A stretch of 64,000 nt of DNA, from NCBI GenBank assembly GCA_963693315.1, contig OY856188.1, forward strand, positions 192,412,766-192,476,765. The letters are read 5' to 3'. The notes under the pieces were generated by a model. That model searched no databases, had not been told where the DNA came from, and was given only the letters and a program-made list of their open reading frames with translations. The first letter of the stretch is position 1; every line of letters starts with the position of its first letter. The translations under genes were made by a program, and so were the position numbers. The stretch comes from Diogma glabrata (taxonomy: Eukaryota; Arthropoda; Insecta; Diptera; Cylindrotomidae). Positions 44,880 to 56,493 of the stretch are shown here, piece after piece.

Positions 44880-46495
44880 TTTTCTATGTCAATATACTTC
44901 GTTTTCACTTTATGTTCGTATTTTATAAAACTATCGCGATGTCTTGAAGACACTCATATATGTACAAACATGATCATAGCAAAATATTTACCCATTAAAA
45001 TGGTCTAGATCTTCTTTAATTAAGTGTGAGGAACCTGCTCAGCGGGCCTACAAGTATATATTCTAAAATGAGTATCTGTGCTATTTAGACGACCAGTACT
45101 GAATATGTGTACATAATGGTGCATATTTTGACCAATACGTTGACCGAGAATGGTGAGAAATTGATAGATTCATTAGTCGACAGTTGTCGCAAAGCTTCAA
45201 ACTTCACGCTCAACACTGAAACTGCTTTAACATTTGAAGGAAAATAGATAGTAAAGTAATATATATTATTGAAAAGAACTTAATCCTCTACAACCCTATG
45301 GCCAGCATTTAGTTTTTCGGTGCATCGTTGAAGACGACCCGGTCTAAAGAGTAAAATGGGAAGCAAATAATTTTTTTTGCAAAATTACAGACTTTCAATA
45401 GCTTTCAATTACAGACTATCAAAAACTTGACTGAGTTAAACTTGTTGCAAATTTTAGCTTGCATTTGGTATAGAATGGTCATCATGTCGGTAGGAGGCAT
45501 AGTTTTCGAGACATAAGCAAATATACGATAAATAAATGAGACTTTCAATCTATAGGGTATCTTGATTGACATATATTTTATTTATCGTACCAAAAATACC
45601 ACTTTTACCATTGCATATTTTCTTTTTATTATTTTAAATAAATTCATAAGTTTACTGAACTATAAAAGGAACTCACTATTCCCCTACTGCTTCAAAAAAC
45701 CAACTCCCTTAACTTCTAATTTTAGTTCCTTATACAATACTAATTTTTATCCCTCCTTATACAAAACAAATTGATCTAATTCCGTTTTTCATTATTTATT
45801 TCGTTAAAAAAATATTGGTCAAATAGAATTAAGTGTTAACATAATCAAAAATGTATTTATCATAAAAGGACCATAAGGAAACGAAATTTTAATACATAGT
45901 TTTGGTACATCAAAATATCACACCATATCATGTCAGCATTACAGGAAACATATAATAAATTCTACGCGTTAAAATTATTAATATTTTGTAAAACGATATC
46001 TTATTCAAACAATATTCTATACTTGGGAGGTCCATAAATTCTTATATTTTTGTTTATCTAAAAAATAAAAATAGGATGTTCATAACATACACAAAAATTT
46101 ACATTCTAACTGATGAGAATTTTATGTTGTGAGCTTAAATTAAATTAATCATTTTTAGTGATCGGTTGAAGATCACGACAGTTGCCTGGACTACTTGTAT
46201 TTAGCTGAAAAATCATAACTGGCTATTGTATTTAGGATCATAGAAAAATGCAGCCTCATCAAATTTGTTTGAACTGTGAAAGCTCGAACTTAAAGAAATC
46301 TACATAAGAAGACAACGAAATTGACTCGGAACTATTTCTCATTACTTTTTTAACACACCACTTCTTAGCAAATGATGTTCCTTCGCTCATTACTTCACAG
46401 TTCACAGCAGGTAGGTACTTGTTGTATGCAACCATTCATCAGAAGGGTTGATGATATAATCCGCACCGAATGTAGTTATATCGAATAGTTTTTCT
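44880..46495. other. AT-rich stretch without a recognised gene
   Basis: Frames are under 75 codons and low-complexity. No element ends were recognised. Confidence 0.5.
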
Positions 46496-47224
46496 TTAAG
46501 GGGGGGTAAGGTATTAAAATTTTATTTTTTTAATTGAATGCATAATATTTTAAGAATATTGTGTCAAAATTTCAAGTCGATTAGAGCAAAATTGACGAAG
46601 TTACGAGTATTTTTAAATTTGCTTGTGAACGTTTTGTACCAGATTTTTATTGTTCAAAACTTTAAAGCGTTTTCCCCACAACTCACGTTTTCAAAGCCGG
46701 TGCCCCTCATAACTTCAAAACTACTGCACCGATCATTTTGAAATTTTGAACACTATTTCTGTACATAATCTACGAGGTAACGCTGGAAAGTTTTTGCAAA
46801 TTTTGTTAATAATTTTTATTTTAGAATAACAAACTAGCCGATTTTTTTTCGCAAAAAATCGCGTTTTTCCCTTTAAGGTGTTCCAAAAAAGTGAAAAATT
46901 TAAATTTCGAAAAACCCTCCCAGCATTACCTGGGGAAAAACTATTATCTAACGAATGAACTTTGATTTTTTGGTTTCGGATGATCCAACACCAAGTTATG
47001 AGGGGCACCGCAATTCTACTTTTTTCCGAGACACGTCCGAATAATTGCTGCCATTGCCGTGTTTTTTAATATTTCTTCCTGAAAATTTTATTTTATTCTA
47101 CAATACAATGTCATACTTTAATGTACTATTGGTTTTAATAAAAATGTTATCTGTGTCGTCACAAAAAATTCACAAAAACATGCCTTTTTTCGTACGAATT
47201 AACCTCCCCCTCCCTCCCCCTTAA
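46496..47224. mobile_element. TTAA-flanked non-autonomous element
   Basis: Bounded by TTAA at 46496-46499 followed by GGGGGGGTAAGG, and at the right by CCCTCCCCC followed by TTAA (47221-47224). The ends are therefore G-rich inverted repeats with a TTAA duplication, as in piggyBac-type elements. Inside is a second inverted pair: GGTGCCCCTCATAACTT (about 46700) and AAGTTATGAGGGGCACC (about 46991). No transposase. The 67- and 91-codon frames inside show no domain. Confidence 0.6.
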
Positions 47225-47801
47225 ATTTAAGGTGTTTTGAATTAATTAGTATAAAACCTTTAAAACCTATCATTGCCATAGATAAAAAATTGATCTCCCT
47301 ATGCGTTAATCAATACAAATACGAGTGGGAAATATATATGTTACGCTAAAATATTTTGATTTTTGTTCTTATAATATTAAATTTTTATTTACTTTTTCTT
47401 TTCAAACATGTTGGTGAGTTTTTATTTTAAGATTTATGTGACTAATATAAATTTTCCCGAAAATTAAAGTTTTTCATCGTTTCTTCGAATGAATAAATTG
47501 TTGCTTCAAAATTTCTAGGTACATATAATATTCAAACGAATTCGATTACGAACGTAATCCTATAATAACTAAGCTAAAACCAAATGAGCGTTTTCCAATG
47601 TTTCACAACACAACTTTTTATTTACTTAAAATGCAATTTTCTTGCAGTTTGTGTTCTACTACCCTTCTCCGTTACACTTACTTTATTTTTCTACCTCTTG
47701 TCTCTAGTCTTTCTATACATGTGAAAAAATGAATCATCAATTCTTCGAACTATATACACAGAACACAAATGAATAAAATAAAGAAAAAGAAATAAATAAA
47801 A
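47225..47801. other. AT-rich spacer
   Basis: No gene or repeat boundary seen. Confidence 0.5.
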
Positions 47802-48277
47802 ACTAGGAGGGCCCGGCGTGCTTCGCTACGCTTATAAATAAAGTTTTTGCGTAGACATTTTGTTGACGTAGAAGCAATGATTTCAAAAAGTGGTAATGAG
47901 AAATGCTACCATATAATTTTTAATTTTTCTTTTTAAATATATGAATGAAAAATAATCAGAACTCTAGCTGATCAGTTCGGATATATGAAAAATTAGCGAT
48001 CAAATAAGTTTTCAAGTAAGCTTCGTATGAAAAATTAGCATATGAAAAATTAGCGATCAAATAAGTTTTCAAGTAAGCTTCGCTAATTTTTCATATATCC
48101 GAACTGATCAGCTAGAGTTCTGATTATTTTTCATTCATATATTTAAAAAGAAAAATTAAAAATTATATGGTAGCATTTCTCATTACCACTTTTTGAAATC
48201 ATTGCTTCTACGTCAACAAAATGTCTACGCAAAAACTTTATTTATAAGCGTAGCGAAGCACGCCGGGCCCTCCTAGT
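47802..48277. mobile_element. 476-bp foldback element with identical 198-bp arms
   Basis: The arms 47802-47999 and 48080-48277 are perfect reverse complements as far as I can check by eye. They start ACTAGGAGGGCCCGGCGTGC at both outer ends. The 80-bp loop contains two direct copies of 'gcgatcaaataagttttcaa' (one at the arm edge). It is non-coding. It lies directly beside a Helitron fragment and may have inserted into it. Perfect arms imply a very recent origin, gene conversion, or hairpin-templated synthesis. Confidence 0.93.
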
Positions 48278-48282
48278 AAATA

Positions 48283-48804
48283 TTATACGGAACAACATAT
48301 CTATTATCAAGAGATGCACCACGTACATCAACACTCATACCATTATCACGTCGACGGTACAAAGGATAACCATTCACATATTCTTTAATATTTTCAGAAA
48401 AAGGTTTTGGAAAATTATTACTACATTTACCACTCTCATACAAACAGAATTGGGATTTAGAGCACCACATGGTTCATGCATCATATAACGTTTCACATAT
48501 TCATGTAATTTAGGGAAAAGAATGGGATCCGGGATTTCAGTACATACAAATTTATTAATCATTTCATTTCCATCAATTCTATCTTCATCTGACAAATTTA
48601 ACAAAATTCATCATTTTTAAAAATAGCAACCACATCAGTTTGAACAGCATCATTAAAACGACGAATATCACATTCTCTGTTAACTTTTATAACCATTGAC
48701 ACATCAGCAGTAACATTCTCAGGTCTTTCACAAAATTCATGCATTGATTTAAAAGAACGAACAAAAGGATTCACACGATCTAACTCAAAACCTATCTTAC
48801 GCAT
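48283..48804 (-). pseudogene. Helitron Rep/helicase N-terminal fragment
   Basis: Minus-strand frames: NPFVRSFKSMHEFCERPENV and VIKVNRECDIRRFNDAVQTD then VVAIFKND (48598-48804); after a deletion, SDEDRIDGNEMINKFVCTEI, PDPILFPKLHEYVKRYMMHE and PCGALNPNSVCM (48440-48604). Then KCSNNFPKPFSENIKEYVNG and YPLYRRRDNGMSVDVRG (48283-48450) in another frame. These are consecutive blocks of the Helitron_like_N domain (PF14214). The Rep catalytic motifs and helicase are absent. Two frameshifts and an internal deletion make it a relic. Confidence 0.88.
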
Positions 48805-49837
48805 AAGAAAAAATTCGAAATGAAATTTAAAACATAGAAAAACAATATGTACGTTTATTCACATTCAAAGAAATAAATATACTAACAGCTGAGAAAAAAT
48901 TAAATATAAAAAAGAATAACAAAATAAAGTTTTAAGTTTCGTTTTTGTTGTTCGTTGTTCGATAGCAAATATATTTTTATATGTATGTAAACTTATAATG
49001 CATATGTATAGAAAAAGTTTTCCGTATATAATAACTTTTTTATTTATGATCCGATTTGTTTGAATCCGGATCCCAATATAGGTTACACTAATATCAGTTA
49101 GCTGTGAAAATTTGAATTGAATCCATCTGCGAATAAAAAAGCCTTATGCTCCACAAAGTTTTAATCTAGCGTATTAATATATAAGAAGATTAGATTGCGT
49201 AAGATTATTTGACTGTTAATTTGTTAATTATGTTCTGTACTCTTTCGTTTTTCTCTTTTTAATTTTAATTAAAATTTTCCTTTTTTTAGATTTGTATGTA
49301 TTGGATTGGTCTCATTTCTATCTGTATTAAGATTTCCGATAAAAAAATGAAAACAAAGAATTAGTTTGATGTTCAATTGGATGTGACTATACCACTGATG
49401 ATGATTATGATAATAATGTATTGGTTTTTCGTCTTTTTTTGTGAAACAAAGTGTGGTTTTTTTGTTTCTAGTTATACAATTAATAAAAATTAAATAAGAA
49501 AAAAGAATAACAATACATAATTTAATGAGGTGTATATTTGATTTGAGTTTGTTGAGAGTTGTGTGAAGCATTGCACTACAACAAATCTTAGCTTTGGACC
49601 CGATTTAGTTGTGCAATATGTAATATTAGCACTAAATGTATAATGAACTTGCTTATTATTGATTACAAAACGATAAGCGTGCTAAAGGAATGTATCTTCA
49701 ATGTGATACGCTTAATCATCATGAACCTTGAATGTTGAACTTCTGTTATGGTTTCACTAAAATACGTTTTGAAAATTTTTTAGCATTGATTGAATTTAAT
49801 TAATGGTTTAGACTTTAAATTTTATTACTAAATCGTG
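48805..49837. other. AT-rich stretch without a recognised gene
   Basis: The longest frame is 100 codons (49269-49571, minus strand) with no recognised domain. No repeat pair seen. Confidence 0.5.
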
Positions 49838-49861
49838 GTTTACACGATGCGAGCTACTGGC

Positions 49862-49869
49862 GTGCCAGT
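49862..49869. repeat. Left 8-bp target duplication
   Basis: GTGCCAGT, repeated at 51962-51969, flanking the hAT-type element. Confidence 0.75.
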
Positions 49870-51961
49870 CAAGGTTACCAACTATTACACAACATAAATC
49901 CGAAGAAACCTTATGCAAACCCGAAGATTTCATTATATATCATAAATTTTGATAAACAACCTCAAAGTATTTATAAAATATGGAATTAAACCCTCCCACT
50001 CCGGTATGTCAAATACTATGGTCTGTGGGAAGGGCTTCACTTTGGTATAGTGCTTGATGAAGACTGAAATATCTAATTTGTTTGTCGTTTTCAAATTTTC
50101 CCTAAAACATTTTAATGGTAAACAGACGGAAATTTTTGTTTGCCAAATTTGACTGATTATGATAAAAAAACGTCGAGAAATGCTTGTAAATTTGTCGAGT
50201 ACACATCCCCGACCTCAATTTTTCTAAAATGTATTTTATTTTCTCAACGAACGAATCTTTGTGGCCTTTGTTGTTTTACTCTATTTCTTCCTTCTGGTTT
50301 TGGTTTTTATTATTTCCCCTATGAAACTTCTAATTTCACCATTATTATAATTTTATTATAATAATCGATTTCCTAACATCCTTGGTATCTCAAAAAACTT
50401 TCTTAGCGTCCAATACCATCTCAACCAAAACAAACGTCATTTGCTTGAGCTAGGTGAAACACAAATTTCAAATATTGATAATTCACGATTCGGCTGTGAA
50501 AATTATTCTTCAGATCTTGCATTTTTAAACATCGTGCTGTAGTGATATACATATATACCCAATGATTTTAAACGTACAAAACTCCCTTAATATGGTTCAA
50601 GTAGTATTTCTGTATCCTTTATCTGTCTCAAAGTCATCGCAAATAAACATGACATCTATTTGTGTTATTTACACCGTAGTTCTCCATACCACCATAACCT
50701 TGGAAACTTTTGATACTCTAAAAGACACAATTGATAATATCTTCATCACTGCAACTAATCCAGTCCTTAGGGAGAAATAGGATAAAGCAGTTCATGACTT
50801 TGGTGAGTTTCATATCATTTCCCTTGATGTATCCAAGGCGTTTGGCAGAGTTTGGCATCGGGATCTTATCAACAAATTAATTTTATTTATAGTATTTTTA
50901 ACCCAGAGATGTCTTATTGTAGTTAGTGTTGTTTCGGATAAATTCTCAATTCAAGCCGATATTTCCCAGGCTCCGGTTCTTACGCCAACCTTTTTCTGAT
51001 CTTTATCAACGATTTGTTATCTATCACCACAAACCCAATATATAGCTCTTCGGAAGTTCTATCTTACATTCATTTTAAAAAATGAAGAAGAAAGGAAGAA
51101 ACAGCCATTTAGTCTAACTGCTAATTATAATCGTAGAACAATTCTGAACTTCTGTAAACTGAACCTTATGACATTTAATTCTAGTTTTGTCCTATAAGAC
51201 CTTACTCTATAGCTCTAATGCAACGTTTTCCAGACTAGCATTCTTAAACTCACCTGCACTTAAGTTATTGCGTACTAATATCAACCACAAACGAAAATGG
51301 TACGATCATTTTTGTTCTGTGGCGAAATTAGAGTCCCAACGACTTGGCTTCCTGTGTTGCAGTAAAAGTTTTATCTCTCCATCTGAAATAAATACGATGT
51401 ACAAAGAATTTATACGACTGATCCACGAGTTCAACTCCCATTTATGGGTTGCAGTACCAGAAACCCCTAAATTTTGTCGCCAGAGTTCATAGGCGTGTAT
51501 TGAAGTCGATTGATGGTCCAATTATGACATCGGGTATGGATCCGCTGCATCATACAAGAGTTGTTGGAGCTTTTACACTAAACTAAGCTATGCTCTAAAG
51601 AAATTAATCATCTAATACCTCCATTACGTAGATCTTCACGAACCACAAGACAATCTTCGCATTCTTATAAGCATACCTTAGAGGTCTCCTATGTGAAAAC
51701 ATCTATTTATAACAACTCCTTCTTTTCACATTTCGTATACTGGTGAAATCGAATACCAAAAAATGTTTTCTCTGCTGCGTATACATTCTATAATTCAATT
51801 ACACCATGATATTAAATATTTACTTCTAATTTATTTGTACTACTTGACCGGAATGAACTAATATTCATAAAAACACGGAGAAATAGTCCTAACTCCGGAG
51901 CTTCGAAGACGTACATTCAAACCCGAAATCTTCGGAGCGAAAATTCAGGTTGGCAACCCTA
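49870..51961. mobile_element. hAT-type element (8-bp duplication) carrying LINE sequence
   Basis: The ends CAAGGTTACCAAC (49870-49882) and GTTGGCAACCCTA (51949-51961) are inverted repeats of the CAGGGTTGCCAAC type. Exact GTGCCAGT duplications flank them, as expected for hAT. Secondary inverted blocks (aaacccgaagattt near 49918 and aacccgaaatcttcgg near 51920) lie just inside. No hAT transposase was seen. Instead 50560-51830 is a decayed LINE, so either a LINE landed in a non-autonomous hAT element or the element carries a captured LINE fragment. Confidence 0.78.
50560..51830 (+). pseudogene. CR1/Jockey-like LINE reverse transcriptase, decayed
   Basis: Plus-strand pieces: FHIISLDVSKAFGRVWHRDL (50800-50870, RT motif A); SDKFSIQADISQAPVLTPTF (50935-50990, motif B region, with GS replaced); HKRKWYDHFCSVAKLESQRL then GFLCCSKSFISPSEINTMYK (51285-51400). 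Then HRRVLKSIDGPIMTS (51487-51530) and SSRTTRQSSHSYKHTLEVSY (51630-51700) with NRIPKNVFSAAY near the end. This is the C-terminal two-thirds of a LINE RT with many frameshifts. No YADD block is visible, so it may be lost. Confidence 0.78.
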
Positions 51962-51969
51962 GTGCCAGT
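51962..51969. repeat. Right 8-bp target duplication
   Basis: GTGCCAGT, identical to 49862-49869. Confidence 0.75.
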
Positions 51970-52739
51970 AGGAAGTAGCTCGCCTGCTCTCTCGCCTCAA
52001 AAATATTGGATGGACTGTTCACACGATGACATCTACTTGCCAGTTGCATGTGAGTTGATTTATTGTTGTTTTTAAAAATATTTGACGGATGAATAACCGA
52101 AATGAGGTTAATATTTGTTATCCAAAAAATCAAATATTTTATTAATTTTATTAATAAATAAATTAAATAAATAGATTACTTTTTATTTTTTATAAATTTA
52201 AAAATATTTTGTAAAAAATAAGAAACGAAACATAATATAAGAAAAAATTTAACTATACTAAATTTTTTATTTTAATTAATTTTTTTAACATATTTGTTAT
52301 GAATGCATAAAATCATATAAACAAAATATGTACAACGAAACAACACGTACAAAAGAAGTTAAAATCAGCCGAATACAAAACGACAAAAATTTGTTCAATG
52401 TGAAGAAGGGGGAAGGCGAGTGGCAAGTAAAAATAAAATATGTTGTAGTAACTCGCCTATCAGTTAATGTCCTGCTCGCATATGCAAGTAGCTCACCTTA
52501 TGTGTTCACACGATGCCAGTAACTTGTCTACAGTAACTCGCCTGCTCAGTTCGCACGTTTACTCGCCCTCCTGTAAACTTGGCTTAAGGACGTATTTTTT
52601 TAATAAAAGTGTTATGTATGTAGTAAATATTACAATATATTACACAATAACACATAAAATCCGATGTAGGACCAATAACTATTAGTCTTTTAAGATGATG
52701 ATAAGCGCTTTTTTTTGTAAACTTTATATGCAGGTCGAA

Positions 52740-52975
52740 CAAAAGTTAATCTGCATTATGATAGCGAGAGATGTGTTAAGAATTTGGAGGAATGATTAGA
52801 TTTTATCGGAGAACTGTCAGTGACGATATATAAAAACAACTAGGTCAGCAACAGGGCGCGATATTGTATTGAATCAAGATTATTTAATTTCGATCGCCCG
52901 CAATTTGTATGGTACGCTTTTAAAAAAAATACAAAGTGTCAAGCTGAAAACAGATGCAACTAGAGTGCCCAGATC
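52740..52975 (-). pseudogene. LINE C-terminal fragment, related to 26830-27112
   Basis: Same-orientation DNA match to 26870-27050 ('ggaatg.t.gat', 'gacgatat.tataaaaacaac', 'ggtcagcaac', 'atttcgatcgcccgcaatttgtat'). It is therefore the end of the same kind of LINE RT on the minus strand, more decayed. It then runs into 'aaaaagaggac' sequence resembling the hAT-like element at 54-55 kb. Confidence 0.55.
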
Positions 52976-53398
52976 GAGAATTACAAAAAGAGGACAAATT
53001 TTTATTGGGAGAGGGGTGCGGTCAACACATTTAAAACTCATCAAAAAGGCTCACTTTAATTAGCAGCTGAGAAAAAAATTTGTTTCAAAAGAAATCACAT
53101 GTACTATTTGCACAATGAAAAAAGTCTACTTGCATGTAGGTTTAATTTTATTTATGTGAAAATAGGATTCCAACTAGTGTAATAGTATATTTATATTAAT
53201 TAATTAGGAACTAAAGTATTACGTTCTATGTTAAGTCGATAGTTACGTTGCAGACCATCGGAAGACCGACAATTATAGACGAAACACAAAAAGTGACTTT
53301 CGCTCCAAATTAAATATACTATTTTTTCGGCAAACGTTTAAATTTTTTATAAATATGAATATGTCAATTTTTTTATAAATATGTGATGCTTTTTAAAA

Positions 53399-53812
53399 CA
53401 ACATGATGGCTGTGTTCATTTATTGAGTTTTATTCATTAAAATGAACGCAGTCATCATGCAAAATGTAATGTTACTTTACTGTCGCCGTAAAAAAATGGA
53501 AAAGAAATGGCGTTACTTTAATGCCGCCGTTAAAAATGGAAAATATGACGTTACTTTACAGCTGCTTTGATTATATGTAAAAAAAGGTAAGAATATCTTA
53601 CAGCCGCTATGGAGAAGGTTTAAGTCTTAATTTTCTTACACATCATCAAAGCGGCTTTAAAGTTACGTCTTATTTTTCATTTGTTACGGCGGTAGTAAAG
53701 TAAAGCCATTCCTTTTTCAGTTTTTTACGGCAGCAGTAAAGTAACACATTTTGCATGCTGATTGCGTTCATTTGAATGAATAATTATCACCCGACACAGC
53801 TATGCATTTAGC
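53399..53812. mobile_element. Foldback element of about 410 bp
   Basis: Arms of about 190 bp are reverse complements: atgaacgcagtcatcatgca / tgcatgctgattgcgttcat, 'aatgttactttactg..gccgtaaaaaa' with its mirror 'ttttttacggcagcagtaaagtaac', and 'gacgttactttacagctgctttgat' with 'atcaaagcggctttaaagttacgtc'. Outer ends near 'catgatggctgtgt' and 'acacagctatgca'. Within each arm a short unit (GTTACTTTA..GCCGCCGTTA) repeats three times. Non-coding. Confidence 0.85.
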
Positions 53813-54058
53813 AGATATATATTATGTTTTACTAAAGTAGAGGGTAAAACCTCAAGTATAGAACTAGCAGTTTCGTCTTTTAGTGCTTTAATGCCATCTG
53901 CTTTGATATTGATGTGGTTCTTTTTTGAAATATTATTATATAAGAACACATTAGATATTTTATGATTGCCATGGTTACTGGCATCTGTTCAAATTGAAAC
54001 AAAATTTGTGTTTTCAATATGTTCAAATACATACGGTACCGCCAAGTGCCAAAAAATA

Positions 54059-55170
54059 AGGTGACCATTTCTCATACTATAAAAAATAGGACGGAGATAT
54101 AAAAAAAGGACAACGTAAATACTATAGTCACCAGGCTCTCACCCTTTTCGTTTGATGATTACCACATATTTTAAACGTCATGAAACGACTGTCCTTGACG
54201 AGTCCGACAACTTTTTTATCTAGCATTTTTCTCGATTCGACCGCTTTTTCGCTTGGAAAACTCCGTTACAGTTTTCCAAGGTTACGTCAGGGTAACCTTG
54301 TCCGACAAAATTGTTTCTGCTAATGACACACCTATGAAAGGGGTGAGAGCCTGGTGAATATTAGATAATATAAACAGCACCCATCGTTTTTTGTTCAATT
54401 TTCGAATAAAAATTAATTTTAATCAAGTACATATGCGCCATTATTATCTACAACCTTTTTCCGTTTTATGGGTAGTTTCATGATTCGATTACAGGAGCAC
54501 TTCTGTGGTTTATCGTTAATAACCTTGATCAAGTGATTTTCGGTGGTTCTTTAGCACAATTTTATGGCTGCACAGATTTATAGCTGCAGTCAATGGATCG
54601 AAAACTGTGATTATGCGTAACTGTGTTCCAGTTCCAATGTTCTCTCTGCTGCAGTAACTTGATCATGCATTGTTGTGAATTTTTAAATAATAAATTCTGA
54701 TACTTTATGGAATAAATCTTTTCCTTGCATCGTCCTTTCGGTGTTGGCATGTTGCTTTAAATCCGACCTTCCTTTGTTGGCTCTAGAAAACCTAACATTA
54801 CAAACATATACGAGCACCTGGTGATGATTGTTATCGTTCGGTGTGAACATGGAGTATTCCATTTTTATTTTGTCATTAAATTTGGATTTACGCTTTGAAA
54901 TAACAAAAGAAAATAGACAAAAGTTGCCCACATCTCATGAGTAAAAGTTTTTTCACGCACGCTCGATGATAGTATTAGCAGCACATTAAAAATGTAATTA
55001 GAAACCCTTGACTCTAAAGATACCATAAATATCTAAGATCGTCGAACGATTTATTTACGATGCATGTCCAAAAAGAGGACAAAAACATTTATTTTGAAAA
55101 AAGATACCGGACACATTTTCATGGCTTCAAAAGAGGACTTGTCCTATTAAAGAGGACGTCTGGTCACCCT
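54059..55170. mobile_element. hAT-like element with AGGGTGACCA-type ends
   Basis: Left AGGTGACCATTTCTC and right GACGTCTGGTCACCCT are imperfect inverted ends. Inward of the right end are repeated 'aaaagaggac' and 'gtcctatt' blocks, and of the left end 'ataggacgg' and 'aaaaggac'. GGTGACCA ends with GTCCTC-rich subterminal sequence are familiar in insect hAT-like elements. The 8-bp duplication is not clear. The 62-82 codon frames inside show no transposase. A smaller element is nested at 54128-54357. Confidence 0.5.
54128..54357. mobile_element. 230-bp MITE nested in the hAT-like element
   Basis: TCACCAGGCTCTCACCCTTT and AGGGGTGAGAGCCTGGTGA are inverted ends of about 20 bp. A second inner hairpin 'gaaaactccgttacagttttc' lies between. 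Non-coding, short and cleanly bounded. The target duplication is unclear (ctatag against tattag). Confidence 0.75.
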
Positions 55171-55515
55171 AATGCAACTTCCCACACTTACAACATTATG
55201 TACTTAAAGACTTATAAATATGCAGTAACTAATATGTAGTGAATTTTGGTTGCTTAGTGCTTAAACACCTCATTTGTCCTGATACTAACTAATAACGACT
55301 TTGATGCCTGTTTTGTACTGATATAAAGTTTAAACTTTGAAATTCAAGTATCCAAAACTACTTCCACTTACTTTCCAACCTCATCGATACATAATTTATA
55401 AAGCTTTGTCTTTTTTCAATATAAAACTAAAGAAGCAATTTTATACACAAATTAAACACAAACACAAATTTTCTTCAACAAATTCAACACAACAAAATTA
55501 TTTTGATTCTCTTTT

Positions 55516-55533
55516 TCTCTCTCTCTCTCTCTC
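55516..55533. repeat. (CT)n microsatellite
   Basis: Nine CT units, preceded by further T/C-rich sequence. Confidence 0.9.
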
Positions 55534-56493
55534 CATATATTTTTATTCATATTTGAATTAATTTTTACTATTTTTTTTATACATAATTCAGTGACGCTGT
55601 GTACGTTGAGTGTTTCGTGTCGTTAAAGTGAGTTTATAAGTCATAAAATTCGGTATTTTCGTTACAAAAATTGAATTAATGGTGACTTATGCAAATGTTT
55701 GCATTCATTAAATAATAAATAATCGTGTATCAACTGTGAAATTTCATTTTTAATTAAAGACGCGCGCTTTTTGTTGCTTTAATTTTTATTTAATTAAAAC
55801 AGAAAAAAATTGTTTTTATTTGTGTATTAGTGTTGATCATTAATTATGATGTCCACCTAAAAATATAGGCGGAGCATAATAAAAAAAAATTAAATTAAAT
55901 ATTATGGTGATGTGAAGGAAAGAGAGATATAAATTTATCAATTAAATGTGCAATTTTTTGAATTCCCCATTAGTTGGATTATTAGAATAAAATAAAAAAG
56001 TTTGTTTTTTATAACTAAAAATTGGCAACATTGTTTGTGACACCTGTGTGAGTCAGTAAAATTGTCTATTTTTTTTACAATGAATTGGTGCGGTGACGTG
56101 ATTTTTTGTTTGTTTATTTAGTGTTTTTTTTTGTTATTATTTGTTAATATACTTATCTCTCTTCAATAATAAAAATTTAGTGATTATTTTTTTTAAGTTA
56201 TATATGTTGGCAACACATTTGAAAGTCGTTTAAAGAAGTTATTTTTAATTAAATTAGATAACAAATTAGTTCAATTTTTTGTGTTATTATTTTTTTATAT
56301 TTTATATAAAAGTGTTAGTGGATTGGTGTTCTTTAGTATTTACAAAGAAAGAAAAACTTTATTTGGATTAGATATTTTAAAAAGGATATTACTCGGTAAT
56401 TAATGATATGTTCAAAACGATAAACAAAGGTAAACTAAATTTTAAAGTAACTACATATATAAAAAATATAGATTATTGAATATTATTATTGAA

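Larger units (their letters stand above)
49838..52590. mobile_element. Probable non-autonomous inverted-repeat element hosting a hAT element
   Basis: The left end GTTTACACGATGCGAGCTAC (about 49841) and the right end gtttactcgccctcctgtaaac (about 52558-52580) are imperfect inverted repeats. Related motifs 'gttcacacgatg', 'agtaactcgcc' and 'ctgctc' recur at 51980-52050 and 52450-52560 as subterminal repeats. Leaving out 49870-51961 gives a unit of about 0.66 kb. The superfamily is unknown and the outer boundaries are approximate. Confidence 0.45.
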
